A stretch of 64,000 nucleotides of DNA from Cyanobium sp. CZS48M (GTDB taxonomy: Bacteria > Cyanobacteriota > Cyanobacteriia > PCC-6307 > Cyanobiaceae), in contig JAUCZK010000015.1 of the NCBI GenBank assembly GCA_030373145.1, positions 1 to 64,000 of the forward strand. Reading direction: 5' to 3'. Every line of letters begins with the position of its first letter. Positions within the stretch are counted from its first letter, which is position 1. A program made the position numbers and the translations under genes. Shown here one piece after another: positions 19,360-28,509 of this stretch. The notes beneath the pieces were generated by a model, which was given only the letters and a program-made list of their open reading frames with translations, was not told the origin of the DNA and did no database searches.

Positions 19360-21738
19360 GTGGCGTTCATTCTCCAGCTGCTTCATTTCGCTGATGGCGA
19401 GGCCGGTCTGCTCGCATCCAACACGGCACCCTATCTGGCCGCCCTGGTGGATGCCTTCGATGACGACTACACCAACACCCTCATCCTGGCCGGAGGCGAC
19501 AACTACATCCCCGGACCCTCCCTTGCCGCCGGCACCGACCCATCAGTGATCGCGGTTGCTGGCAAAGGAGACAATCCGGGTGCCGCCGATATCGAAATCC
19601 ACAACCGCATCGGCGTGGAAGCCTCCACCATCGGCAATCACGAATTCGATCTTGGCACCAGGGCCTTCAGCGATGCCATCAATGATGCTGCCTTCCCCTA
19701 TCTCTCCGCCAACCTGGATTTCTCAGGGGATGGAGACATCTCTGGCCGCTACACCGAAACCGTAGGCGTTGGAGGCCTGGAGGAGGCCTTCACACTGGCG
19801 AGAAGGGTCGTGCCTTCTGCCGTAGTGACCAAGGGGGGTGAACTCATCGGCCTTGTGGGGGCCACCACCCAGATCATCGAATCGATCTCCTCCACCGGTG
19901 GGGTGGAGGTCAAGGGTTTTGCTGGAGACGGTGCCGAGATCAACGAGATGGCGCTGCTGGCGGCACAGCTGCAGCCGGTGATCGATGATCTGCTTAATCA
20001 GGGTGTGAACAAAATCATCCTGATGTCACACCTTCAGCAGATCGCTCTAGAGCAGGAACTGGCCCAGCATCTAGAGGGAGTCGATATCATCCTGGCCGCA
20101 GGCTCCAACACACGGCTGGGCGATGCCAACGACGTTGCGGTGGCCTTCCCCGGTCATGCAGCGAATTTCGCAGGCTCCTACCCGATCGTCACCAATGGCG
20201 CCGATGGCGGCACCACCCTGATCGTGAACACCGACAACGAGTTCACCTACCTGGGCCGGCTGGTGGTCGAATTCGATGCCGCAGGCAACCTCATCGCACC
20301 CGATCTCGACAGCATCCCAGGCGACAACACCAGCCTCAATGGGGCCTACGCAGCGACAGCGGCCAACGTGGCGGCCGCCTGGGGCGTGAACGAAGCGGAT
20401 CTGCTTACCACCGCCTTCGCCGAGGGGACCAAGGGTGAGCAGGTGGCCGACATCACCGAGGCCGTGCAGGCCGTGATCAACACAAAGGACGGTGAAATCT
20501 GGGGATTCACCGATGTGTATCTGGAAGGGGAGCGCAATCAGGTGCGCAACCAGGAGACCAACCTCGGAAACCTCAGCGCGGACGCCCAGCTGGAGGCCGC
20601 CCGGGATGCCCTGCCTGAAGGGTCGATCGTGGCATCACTCAAGAACGGTGGCGGCATCCGGGCCCAGATCGGTTCAGTCGACGTGATCACCGGCGACAAG
20701 GAACCACCCCTGGCCAACCCCGTTGCCGGCAAGCCGAAGGGAGCCGTCTCGTCCCTCGACATCGAGAACTCCCTGAGGTTCAACAACAAGCTGATGGTGT
20801 TCGACACCACCCCGGAAGGCCTCAAGGCGATCCTCGAGCATGGGGTGGCGACTCTGGGCAATCAGGGGCGATTCCCACAGCTGGGTGGCATCAGCTTCTC
20901 CTTTGACCCCGACCAGCCGGCCGGCTCGCGTGTGCTCAACGTGGCAGCGCTCGACGCCAACGGAACCCCGGTCGTCCGGATCATCGAGAACGGTGTGGTG
21001 AGTGCCGATGCCCCGGCCAAAATCAGCGTGGCGACGATCAGCTTTCTGGCGGACGGCGGCGACAGCTACCCGATCAAGGCCAATGGCGAAAACTTCCGCT
21101 ACCTGCTCGACGACGGCACCCTGGGAGCCGCTCTCGACGAGACGCTCGATCTCGATTCCAGTGCGAACACTCCTGCGAATGCCCTTGGCGAGCAACGTGC
21201 CCTCAGGGAGTTTCTGGCCGAATTTCATGGGACACCGAACACCGCCTTCGATTCGGCGGACACTCCCGGTGCTCTCGATCAACGCATCCAGGATCTGAAC
21301 CTGCGCTCGGACGATGTTTTCGGGCCCGGGCTCACTGTTGTTGGAGGAGTGGGTGGCAACAGCCTCTTCGGTTCCGCCGGAAACGACGTGATGGAGGGGG
21401 GAAATGGAAAGGATGAACTCACCGGCCTGGCCGGCGACGACGTCCTCAAGGGGGGCAACGGCAAGGATGTCCTGTTCGGTGGGTTTGGGAACGACACCCT
21501 CATCGGGGGCAGAGGCGCGGATCTGTTCGTTCTGGGGGCAGGGCAAGGAACCGACATCGTCCAGGACTTCGGCCATGGACCCGACCGCATCGGCCTGCTC
21601 GCGGGTCTCAGCTACTCCGACCTGGTCATTGGGGTCTCCGGGGACGATGCCACGATCAGCTTTGGCGGTGAGATGCTGGCCATCCTGATGGGAGTCGATG
21701 CCGGCTCCCTCTCCCAGTCGCCCTTCACGGTGGTCTGA
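19360..21738 (+). CDS. 5'-nucleotidase/2',3'-cyclic phosphodiesterase with RTX tail
   Basis: A 792-residue secreted-type phosphoesterase starting at GTG 19360, with AGGA 9 bp upstream. The N-terminal metallophosphatase domain starts at LQLLHFADGEAGLL and shows ILAGGDNYIPGPSL and TIGNHEFDLG, with the metal ligands. The C-terminal 5'-nucleotidase domain shows SLKNGGGIRAQIG. The last 120 residues are RTX repeats of the GGxGxDxL type (GGNGKDVLFGGFGNDTLIGG) ending in DLFVLGAGQGTDIVQDF. It has no N-terminal signal peptide, so type I secretion with Ca2+-induced folding outside is expected. It probably releases phosphate from nucleotides. The start of the domain deviates from the canonical DxHG pattern (HFADGE). 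Confidence 0.9.
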   Translation: MAFILQLLHFADGEAGLLASNTAPYLAALVDAFDDDYTNTLILAGGDNYIPGPSLAAGTDPSVIAVAGKGDNPGAADIEIHNRIGVEASTIGNHEFDLGTRAFSDAINDAAFPYLSANLDFSGDGDISGRYTETVGVGGLEEAFTLARRVVPSAVVTKGGELIGLVGATTQIIESISSTGGVEVKGFAGDGAEINEMALLAAQLQPVIDDLLNQGVNKIILMSHLQQIALEQELAQHLEGVDIILAAGSNTRLGDANDVAVAFPGHAANFAGSYPIVTNGADGGTTLIVNTDNEFTYLGRLVVEFDAAGNLIAPDLDSIPGDNTSLNGAYAATAANVAAAWGVNEADLLTTAFAEGTKGEQVADITEAVQAVINTKDGEIWGFTDVYLEGERNQVRNQETNLGNLSADAQLEAARDALPEGSIVASLKNGGGIRAQIGSVDVITGDKEPPLANPVAGKPKGAVSSLDIENSLRFNNKLMVFDTTPEGLKAILEHGVATLGNQGRFPQLGGISFSFDPDQPAGSRVLNVAALDANGTPVVRIIENGVVSADAPAKISVATISFLADGGDSYPIKANGENFRYLLDDGTLGAALDETLDLDSSANTPANALGEQRALREFLAEFHGTPNTAFDSADTPGALDQRIQDLNLRSDDVFGPGLTVVGGVGGNSLFGSAGNDVMEGGNGKDELTGLAGDDVLKGGNGKDVLFGGFGNDTLIGGRGADLFVLGAGQGTDIVQDFGHGPDRIGLLAGLSYSDLVIGVSGDDATISFGGEMLAILMGVDAGSLSQSPFTVV

Positions 21739-21804
21739 GTGGAAGGCTCCCAGAGCCGATGATCCCGCCGACCAACCAAGCCCAGGCCTAGTTTGACGCG
21801 GAAT

Positions 21805-22521
21805 TCAAGGTGCAGGGAACAGCCGTTGCCGCAACGCCTCGGCCAGTTGCGGGTTGCTGGCGGCCCACTCCACCAGGCCGCGGTCCTGCAGGTAGGCCGG
21901 CCAGTCAGCGCTGCCGCTGGGAGAGGCTGCGGTCCCCTCCAACGGCAGCGATTCATCCGCCGGCCGGCGGGTTTCACCCATGGCCAGCCCGCTCACCATC
22001 GCCAGGGCGATGCGCACCTGGCGGGCCGGCTTCTGGTTCACGAACTCGAACTGGTGCTCGATCGTCCGCCCGTCCCGGTCCTGGCCCACCACCAGGAAGC
22101 GGCGCGGTCCGTCCTCCCCGTCGCGGTTGCCACTAGCCCCGCGCAGCAGACCACCGAGCAAGCCCAGGGGCGCGGTGATGTACACCGGCACCACGAGGCC
22201 CGCCGCCGATTTCATCGTGTTCAGGGTGCTGGCACCCACCACCTCGCCTAGGCCCGGAGGATCTCCCCCCGCCCCGGTGGTCACCCAGCGGCTGATCCCA
22301 GCAGCGGGGATGAAACCCGCCGGTCCGGCGATCCCACGCTGATCAAGCACGATCGTGCATGGATTGCCGCCGCAGAGGGCCTGGAAGCTGGTGGCCAGCG
22401 CCGGGGCTGGACCGATGGCCGGAGATCCGGCCAGGGCTCGCGGCGCGATCAGCAGCAGGGCGGCTACGGCGCCGAAGGCACTTGCGCCCCTCGCGCGGTG
22501 AAGCTGGGAACAATGGATCAC
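21805..22521 (-). CDS. Secreted conserved protein, intact copy
   Basis: A protein of about 238 residues from GTG 22521; the frame runs further upstream but over the next gene. The chosen start gives a plausible signal peptide (ASAFGAVAALLLIAPRALAG). The mature part shows GNPCTIVLDQRGIAGPAGFI, VYITAPLGLLGGLLRGASG and TIEHQFEFVNQKPARQVRIA. The single hydrophobic Gly-rich segment could be a second membrane hairpin. A paralogue with a damaged 5' end lies at 16119-16547, so the two copies bracket the nucleotidase genes. No family name is recognised; a periplasmic or cell-surface location is likely. Confidence 0.6.
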   Translation of the reverse strand: MIHCSQLHRARGASAFGAVAALLLIAPRALAGSPAIGPAPALATSFQALCGGNPCTIVLDQRGIAGPAGFIPAAGISRWVTTGAGGDPPGLGEVVGASTLNTMKSAAGLVVPVYITAPLGLLGGLLRGASGNRDGEDGPRRFLVVGQDRDGRTIEHQFEFVNQKPARQVRIALAMVSGLAMGETRRPADESLPLEGTAASPSGSADWPAYLQDRGLVEWAASNPQLAEALRQRLFPAP

Positions 22522-22636
22522 GATGCCAGCCGGTGAAACCTGTGGGGGATGACACCCATCCTGCCGCTGGTGGCCATCACGCGGGCTGTGGGCCTGCAGA
22601 TCCGCCAGGACGAATGTGCGGGGGTTGATGATCCGT

Positions 22637-23287
22637 TCAGCGCGGGTCCAGCCGCCCCAGCGCACGCCGCGCCGCCCGGCCCGCCAGCCAGATCGAGCCC
22701 ACGTTGGCAATCAGCCCCAGGAGGCGCAGGGCCCAGGTACCGGCATCCGCCTCGCCGTGGAGCACCTCTCCGAAGCGGGCCACATCACCGGCCAGATCAC
22801 CGAGGGCGCAGAACAGCACCGTGCCCGGCAGGATCGCGAGCAGCCCGACGAGGTAGTCGCGCAGGCTCACCTCGCTGAGGCCATAGGCCAGGTTGAGCAG
22901 GCTGAACGGAAAGGCCGGCGAAAGCCGGGTGAGCAGCACCAGCTTGAGGCCCTCCTGGCTCACCGCCCGCTCGATCGCCAGCAGCTTCGGGGCAGCCTGC
23001 AGCCGGCGGCGGGTCCAGCCCCGCAGCCAGTGGCGGCCCAGCAGGAAGGTGGTGATCGCCCCCAGCGACGCCCCCAGAAACACGATCACGCTGGCCCAGA
23101 CAGTGCCGTAGAGCGCCCCGGCCAGCATCGAGGCCCAGACCCCCGGCAGCAGCAGCGTCACCCAGAGGGCATAGAGAGGCACAAACGCCACCGCCCCGGC
23201 GGGGGAGCGCAGGGCCGGCAGCAGCGGCTCCAGCCAGGCGGAAGGGTCCACGGCCAGGACGGCCGGGCTCACAGGCCCGCGAACCAT
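22637..23287 (-). CDS. TVP38/TMEM64 (DedA/VTT-type) membrane protein
   Basis: A 216-residue polytopic membrane protein from ATG 23287. The start overlaps the stop of the upstream oxidoreductase gene by 19 nt, a sign of coupling. VTT-domain features are the first reentrant region LPGVWASMLAGALYGTVWAS, then GASLGAITTFLLGRHWLRGW and a second region SPAFPFSLLNLAYGLSEVSL. VTT/DedA proteins include lipid scramblases and proteins linked with proton-motive-force homeostasis. Its place with a molybdoenzyme and cytochrome b suggests an envelope redox or lipid context, but the substrate is unknown. Confidence 0.85.
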   Translation of the reverse strand: MVRGPVSPAVLAVDPSAWLEPLLPALRSPAGAVAFVPLYALWVTLLLPGVWASMLAGALYGTVWASVIVFLGASLGAITTFLLGRHWLRGWTRRRLQAAPKLLAIERAVSQEGLKLVLLTRLSPAFPFSLLNLAYGLSEVSLRDYLVGLLAILPGTVLFCALGDLAGDVARFGEVLHGEADAGTWALRLLGLIANVGSIWLAGRAARRALGRLDPR

Positions 23288-23988
23288 TCGTAGCCCTGGT
23301 CTTCCCAGGTGCCGCGGCGCACCCCGAGGTTGGAGACCACCCGCAGGCGCGTCACCCACTTGCTGAGCTTGTAGCCCAGCTTGATCGGGGTGGCGAGGCG
23401 CACGGGGGCACCGTTGGCCACGGGCAGGGGCGCCCCGTTCATGGCCGTGGCCAGGAGGGTCTGGGGGTGGAGGACCGAGGGCCGGTCCCAGCTCTCGAAA
23501 TATTGATCGGCCGACTCGATCTCCACGTAGCCACCCAGGGGTGAGATCCCCGCCAGGTGGAGCACATCGGCCAGGCGCACGCCCGACCAGGTCACGATCG
23601 CCGCCCAGCCCTCCACGCAGACATGGCGCATGGTGATGCACTGCTGGGGCAGGGCGGCCAGGGCCGCCAGGTCGAGCTGGAGCGGCCGGTTCACCAGGCC
23701 CTCCACCCGCAGCCGGTAGTTGCCGGGATCCAGGCGGGGCGTGCCGTTGAAGCTGTTGATCAGCAGCGCCTCAGGATCCACCTGATCGGGCCGGAACTCC
23801 GGCACCGGGCCGCGGCCCTGCAGCAGAGCTTCGAGGCGCTGGTTGAGGGGCTCGCTGAACTGACCCACCTGCTCGCTGAGGCCATTGAGGGCGCAGCCAC
23901 CGAGCAGCAGGCTCGAGCCGCCCGACACTCCCAGTCCCAGAAGCCGGCGGCGGCTGAGCAGAGAACGGGGATCGGGGGAGCTGTTCAT
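23269..23988 (-). CDS. Molybdopterin-dependent oxidoreductase (YedY/sulfite oxidase family)
   Basis: A 239-residue protein from ATG 23988. Its N-terminus is a twin-arginine signal (LLSRRRLLGLGVSGG) ending at a possible lipobox (LLLGGC), so the folded cofactor-loaded enzyme would be exported by Tat. The sulfite-oxidase fold has the molybdenum-ligating Cys in TMRHVCVEGWAAIVTWSGVR, with PVRLATPIKLGYKLSKWV towards the end. It lies just after a cytochrome b gene on the same strand, its likely electron partner, as in YedY-YedZ pairs. The substrate could be oxidised methionine or another S/N-oxide; this is inference from the family. Confidence 0.85.
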   Translation of the reverse strand: MNSSPDPRSLLSRRRLLGLGVSGGSSLLLGGCALNGLSEQVGQFSEPLNQRLEALLQGRGPVPEFRPDQVDPEALLINSFNGTPRLDPGNYRLRVEGLVNRPLQLDLAALAALPQQCITMRHVCVEGWAAIVTWSGVRLADVLHLAGISPLGGYVEIESADQYFESWDRPSVLHPQTLLATAMNGAPLPVANGAPVRLATPIKLGYKLSKWVTRLRVVSNLGVRRGTWEDQGYEWFAGL

Positions 23989-23996
23989 GGAAAGGC

Positions 23997-24614
23997 TCAG
24001 GCGAACATCGCGCGCAGCAGGCGCATCCCGCCGATCCGCCACGAGAGCAGCAGGTGGGCGATCAGCAGCAGAGCGATGGCGGGGATCGTGGCGAAGTGGC
24101 ACACCCGCAGGGTCTGCCAGGCGGTGACACCAAAGGCCTCACCGAATGAGAACAGCCCCGAGAGCCACCAGAACTGAGCCGGCTTGTACATGGCCAGGCC
24201 GGTGATCAGGCTGAAGCCCAGCAGGATCAGCATCAGGGTGTAGACCAGCCGGTGGCTGGCCAGCCGGCGCCTGGGCGCGTGGGCACTGGCCCTGAGGGTG
24301 CTCAGATCACCGGGTTCCGCCAGCCGCCGGCGCCGCCGAGTGAGCAGCAGGGCCATCCAAAGGCCGAGGTTGAGGGCATAAAGCCCCATGAAGCCGAAGT
24401 GCCAGTCGCGTCCGCCGGCCAGCCAGCCGCCGAGGGTGAACAGCTCCGGAACCGTGGCTCCCTCCCGGCCGCCGAAGACCGGATTGGCGTTGTAGATCTG
24501 CAGACCACTGCCGGCCATCACCAGCAGCACCAGCAGGTTGAAGGCATGGAAGGCCCGGGTCCACCAGGGGGAATGGCGGATGGGGGCTGGCGGCGGGGCC
24601 ATGGCCTGGGACAT
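23997..24614 (-). CDS. Cytochrome b-type membrane subunit for the molybdoenzyme
   Basis: A 205-residue four-helix membrane protein from ATG 24614. Potential haem ligands are the His residues in WWTRAFHAFNLLVLLVMAG, WHFGFMGLYALNLG, RLVYTLMLILLGFSLITG and RVCHFATIPAIALLLIAHLL, as in thiosulfate-reductase or formate-dehydrogenase cytochrome b subunits. It would pass electrons between the quinone pool and the exported molybdoenzyme encoded 8 bp downstream. The frame extends upstream to 24692, but that overlaps the divergent promoter region and has no clear start. Confidence 0.8.
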   Translation of the reverse strand: MSQAMAPPPAPIRHSPWWTRAFHAFNLLVLLVMAGSGLQIYNANPVFGGREGATVPELFTLGGWLAGGRDWHFGFMGLYALNLGLWMALLLTRRRRRLAEPGDLSTLRASAHAPRRRLASHRLVYTLMLILLGFSLITGLAMYKPAQFWWLSGLFSFGEAFGVTAWQTLRVCHFATIPAIALLLIAHLLLSWRIGGMRLLRAMFA

Positions 24615-24690
24615 GGGGGAGGGCGGAGTCGTTAACGGGGTACCGGCGAAGCTGGCGGATGGATGGGGGAACCAACGCCAGGATGGCGCC

Positions 24691-25170
24691 ATGGAGAGCA
24701 GCGCCGTTCTCAGCCCCTGCCGCCTCTACCGCTATGAGCTCTGGCGGCGCTGGGATGGCAGCCGGGGTGTGGTGATGATCATCGGGCTGAATCCGAGCAC
24801 GGCCGATGAGGCCCACGACGATCCCACCGTGCGGCGTTGCATCACCTACGCCAGGGACTGGGGCTATGGCGGGCTCTGCCTGACCAACCTGTTCGCCCTT
24901 CGCGCCACCCATCCCGCGGCCCTGAAAACGGCCACAGATCCCATCGGTCCCGAGAACGACCTGCACCTGCGGACCGCGGCCCGGCTGGCCGACCTGCGGG
25001 TAGCCGCCTGGGGAGTGAACGGAGCTCACCGGGGGCGCGCCAGCGCGGTTCTCTCCTCCCTCTCCGGCCTGCACTGTCTGCGTCTGAGCCGCGATGGCCA
25101 CCCGATGCATCCGCTCTACCTGCCCCGTGGCCTGCGACCGGAGCCGTGGCAGGCGTCGTTTTGTTGCTGA
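24691..25170 (+). CDS. DUF1643 family protein
   Basis: A 159-residue soluble protein from ATG 24691, the point where family homology begins. It shows the DUF1643 signature VVMIIGLNPSTADEAHDDPT followed by RRCITYARDWGYGGLCLTNL and a late HPLYLPRGLRP. The family is widespread in bacteria and phages, with a uracil-DNA-glycosylase-like look, but its activity is not established. It is divergent from the cytochrome b gene across 76 bp and upstream of mscL. Confidence 0.85.
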   Translation: MESSAVLSPCRLYRYELWRRWDGSRGVVMIIGLNPSTADEAHDDPTVRRCITYARDWGYGGLCLTNLFALRATHPAALKTATDPIGPENDLHLRTAARLADLRVAAWGVNGAHRGRASAVLSSLSGLHCLRLSRDGHPMHPLYLPRGLRPEPWQASFCC

Positions 25171-25249
25171 GCCCGTTGCTCAGACTGATGTTCGGCCGAG
25201 TCGCCCAGAGTTGTCATACAGAATCAGTCATCATCTAACAATCGCTGCC

Positions 25250-25630
25250 ATGGCTTTACGCCGCCCAGGTCTTCTCTCGGATTTCCAGGCCTTCATCAAC
25301 AAGGGCAATGTGGTGGACCTGGCCGTGGCGGTGGTGATCGGCGGCGCCTTCGGCAAGGTGGTCGACGCGGTGGTGAGCCTGGTAATGACCAGCCTGCTGG
25401 AGCCAGCGCTCAAGGCCGCCCAGGTGGAGTCGATCCAGGCCTGGCCCGCCGGGGCGGTGCTCGTGGCCTTGATCAACTTCCTGGTGATCGCCTTCGTGGT
25501 GTTCCTGATCGTGCGCGCGATCGAAGCTTCCAAGCGCAAGGAGGAGGCGGTGGCGCCCCCCGACATCCAGGCCCAGCTGGCCTCGGCTGTGACCCGCCTG
25601 GCCGAGGCGCTGGATCGCAAGGGGCTTTAG
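25250..25630 (+). CDS. mscL: Large-conductance mechanosensitive channel MscL
   Basis: A 126-residue channel that opens under membrane tension to release solutes on hypo-osmotic shock. The N-terminal amphipathic helix (LLSDFQAFINKGNVVDLAVA) leads into TM1 with its Gly-rich gate (VVIGGAFGKVVDAVVSLVM). TM2 (VALINFLVIAFVVFLIVRAI) and the C-terminal coiled-coil helix follow. Length is normal, although the periplasmic loop is short. The ATG at 25250 was chosen because the longer frame upstream (25094) reads over the DUF1643 gene. Confidence 0.95.
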   Translation: MALRRPGLLSDFQAFINKGNVVDLAVAVVIGGAFGKVVDAVVSLVMTSLLEPALKAAQVESIQAWPAGAVLVALINFLVIAFVVFLIVRAIEASKRKEEAVAPPDIQAQLASAVTRLAEALDRKGL

Positions 25631-25856
25631 GGGCCGAGGGCTGGGGGAGACAGAAGCCCGTTGTGGGGGGGGCGTCCCGTGGGTCCCCATTCCATCCCGT
25701 GAAGGGAAGCCAATTGATGGGAGAGAACCACCGGATCGAGCGACCGGAAAACTTCTAAGCTGGCACCCTTGAGCCGGGGGAACGAGCGCCATCGCCCGCC
25801 GTGAGCGATCCACCTCTCCAGGGGCAAACCGAGGCTTCGGGTCTGTTCCCCGCACC

Positions 25857-26336
25857 GTGGCAACGCCACCGTCGGGACCGGAGGAGCAGCTGGTGGAGAA
25901 GCTGCGGCGGATCGAGGCCCTGTTCGCCAGGCCTGCCACTGACGGGGAGAGGGTGGCGGCCGAGCGGGCCCGCGAACGCATCAAGGCCCGCCTGCGGGAA
26001 CTGGCGGCCGAGGAGCCACCGGTGGAGTTCCGCTTCTCCCTCGCCGACCAGTGGTCGCGGCACCTGTTCGTGGCCCTGATGCGGCGCTACGGCATTCAGC
26101 CCTATCGGTATCGCGGCCAGCGGCGCACCACGGTGATGGCGCGGCTGAGCCGCCCCTTCGTGAACGAGACGCTCTGGCCGGAATTCCTGGAGCTGCAGCA
26201 GACCCTCTCGGCCTACTTCGATGCGCTCACCGACCGGGTGATCGAGCAGGTTCTGGACGTGGAGGCCAGCGAAGCGGAGGAGCGGGCCGAGTCAGCGCAA
26301 CTGGAGCCGGTGGAGCATCAGGGGACGTTGTTGTAA
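25857..26336 (+). CDS. Conserved hypothetical helical protein
   Basis: A 159-residue soluble, charged protein starting at GTG 25857. The N-terminal helix LVEKLRRIEALFARPATDGE followed by AAERARERIKARL resembles the start of DUF2786-type proteins. The middle has a basic strand-loop (YGIQPYRYRGQRRTTVMARL), possibly nucleic-acid binding, and the C-terminus is acidic. A 226-bp gap separates it from mscL and no operon partner is evident. I cannot assign a function. Confidence 0.6.
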   Translation: MATPPSGPEEQLVEKLRRIEALFARPATDGERVAAERARERIKARLRELAAEEPPVEFRFSLADQWSRHLFVALMRRYGIQPYRYRGQRRTTVMARLSRPFVNETLWPEFLELQQTLSAYFDALTDRVIEQVLDVEASEAEERAESAQLEPVEHQGTLL

Positions 26337-26827
26337 TGCAGACCGAAGCCACAGCGTGGGCTCACTCCAGATCGGCTCACTGCCCTCCGAGTCCACGCGA
26401 ACACGTCGAGTCTTTCAAAGACTTACCCAGGCGGAAGCGAATCCAGCAGTCGGCCAGGATTATCAGGATCCCGACTCTTCGCCACAAAACGAGAGAAGCT
26501 ATGCCATGAACTTTCGCGATCGTCAGCCAGGGCCCAACAGGCAACGGCTGGCTCAACATTCTTTATCTTGACCGGGAAGAAATGGCCATAACCCTGGGCC
26601 GCGTCCCTTTGCGTGGTGTAAATGCCGAGGCCCGAATGCCCTGATTAGAGGGTGAACAGGGTGGAATGACTGGCTGTCATTCCGGAGGCGCAAGTACGCC
26701 TCGTTGATCCACGATGAATCGGGACGATTGACTTGTCAAGTCTTTCGTCCAAGCGTGGATGTGTTGAGAGCGGCAGGAGTCTTCTATGCAGCCCAGGGGT
26801 TCCAGCACCGGCCCCCATGTGCCCTTC
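26337..26827. other. Non-coding region flanking the transposase relic, with one hairpin
   Basis: About 490 bases between the hypothetical gene and the IS256-type transposase remnant. No coding frame here has a start, RBS and motif together. The only structure I see is at 26663-26683, where GGAATGAC and GTCATTCC pair perfectly around TGGCT. It may be a terminator or part of an insertion-sequence end. The base composition is less GC-rich than in neighbouring genes, which fits mobile DNA. Confidence 0.5.
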
Positions 26828-28098
26828 TCAGGTAATGGAGATCTGCAGGGCGGGGAGTGCCTCCAGATCCGGGATGGCGGCCATGCTCTCGGCGGAGAAC
26901 ATGCGACGGCCCTCCAGCTGCCAGTGCTCGTGCTGCTCCAGCAGCACCGCGCCCACCAGGCGGGTGATGGCGGCATCGTTGGGGAAGATGCCGACGACGC
27001 GGGTGCGGCGTTTGATCTCCTCATTCACCCGCTCCAGCAGGTTGTGCTCCAGACCTTGCGCCAGTGCTGCTGCGGGAAGTGGCGGAAGGCCAGCACATCC
27101 TCCCGGGCCTCGTGCATCAGCTCAGCGGCTTTGGGAAAGCGCTCGATCAACGAGGCGGCCAGGTCATCCCAGCGGCTGAAGATCTCGCCGGCGTTCTCCT
27201 GGGCGAACACACTGCGCAGGGCAGCGGTGACCATGCCCTGGTGGGCTACTCCTGCGGAGAAGGCTGCGCCTATGGGGACGCGCTGCAACAGGTTTCTGGC
27301 GTAGGCGAAGCCTTCCGCGAAGCGGTGATGAACGCGACAGCGCTGCCAGACGCAACCCTGCAGCTGCCTGCGGATCGCCTTGGTGAGCCCCACGTGGGCG
27401 TCGGAGATCACCAGTTTGACCCCAGTGAGGCCACGCTCTACTGCTTCGCAGAAGCCGGCGGCTATGAACGAGGCAAGGAACTCACTCCAGAAGCCCTCAG
27501 TCTCACTGTCGCCCACCTTGAGGCCCAGCAACTCCCGGCGGCCATCGACATTGACGCCCATGGCGACGACCACGGCCCGAGAGCAGACCTGCAAAGCCTT
27601 GCCGAGCCGGCCCTTGAGGTCAGTGGCATCCAGGTAGACGTAGGCGTAGCCAGACTCCTGCAGCGGCCGGCTCAGGAACGCCTGCACCTCCTGGTCGATC
27701 TCCTGGCAGATCCGGCTCACCTGCGACTTGGAGATGCCGCTCTGGGAGCCCAGCGCTCCCACCAGGGCATCGACCTTGCGGGTGGAGACGCCGCCGATGC
27801 TGGCCTCCATGATCACGGCGTAGAGGGCCTGGTCGACCCGACGGCGGGGCTCAAGGATCGAGAGCAGGAAGCTACCGGCCCGCAACTTGGGGATCAGCAG
27901 GTCGATGTCGCCCACCTGGGCGGTGAGGCTGCGGGGCCGATAGCCGTTGCGATAGCCGAGCCTCTCCTCGGTGCCTTCATGGTGGTAGGCACCCAGAACG
28001 GCGGCAGCCGTGGAGCCGAGCGCCTGAGGTGCGCGGCTCGCAATTGCCTGTAGGTTAAAGGAATCTGTCTCCAATCTGATCAATGACGGCATCAGCAC
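26828..28098 (-). pseudogene. IS256-family transposase, frameshifted and N-terminally altered
   Basis: Two frames make one mutator-type transposase. The first (28098 to 27025) holds GYRNGYRPRSLTAQVGDIDL, IPKLRAGSFLLSILEPRRR and the catalytic region VYLDATDLKGRLGKALQVCS with VISDAHVGLTKAIRRQLQG. It ends at HWRKVWSTTCWSG instead of the expected STNLLERVNEE. The second frame (27028 to 26828) resumes at NEEIKRRTRVVGIFPNDAAI. A one-base deletion near 27050 explains the break. The usual first 30-50 residues are replaced by an unrelated short leader. Terminal inverted repeats were not found. Confidence 0.9.
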
Positions 28099-28364
28099 GG
28101 TTGCTGGCCATGGCAGTTATCAGCTGCGGAACACTCGCCTGCTTCCCTTATGGAGCCAGTGCGCAGAACATGGAAGACGATCTGATCATGCATTACTGCA
28201 CCAATGCCGTGAATGCTGAAGTTGCCCTCTCTGGTAAACCAGCTCCAGCCGGTCTGGCTACGTACACATGTCGTTGCGTGGTCAATCAGGTGAACCAACG
28301 CGTAAGCATCAGCAATGCCAAGACAATCTGCAAGCAGCAGGCTGCCACCAAGTACGGCCTCTGA
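28083..28364 (+). CDS. Small secreted Cys-containing protein
   Basis: A 93-residue protein with a signal peptide (LLAMAVISCGTLACFPYGASA, cleavage likely after ASA) and a mature domain of about 65 residues. The mature domain has Cys in HYCTNAVNAEVALSG, TYTCRCVVNQVNQRVS and AKTICKQQAATKYGL, which could form disulfides. Its 5' end overlaps the transposase relic on the other strand by 16 bp, so the relic's leader is really the antisense of this gene. Similar small Cys-bearing secreted proteins recur in cyanobacteria, but I cannot name the family. Confidence 0.6.
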   Translation: MTASARLLAMAVISCGTLACFPYGASAQNMEDDLIMHYCTNAVNAEVALSGKPAPAGLATYTCRCVVNQVNQRVSISNAKTICKQQAATKYGL

Positions 28365-28509
28365 TCGTTACGGAGGCTGGTCAGATCAGATAGGCTGATT
28401 CAGGCATAGGATCTCCAGGGCTGTCCTGGGTCAGTCAACCCGGCTCAAGAATGACCATTGATTCGGCGATTCCCGCCTGCTTGGAGTGATCATCATCACA
28501 AGCAACTGG

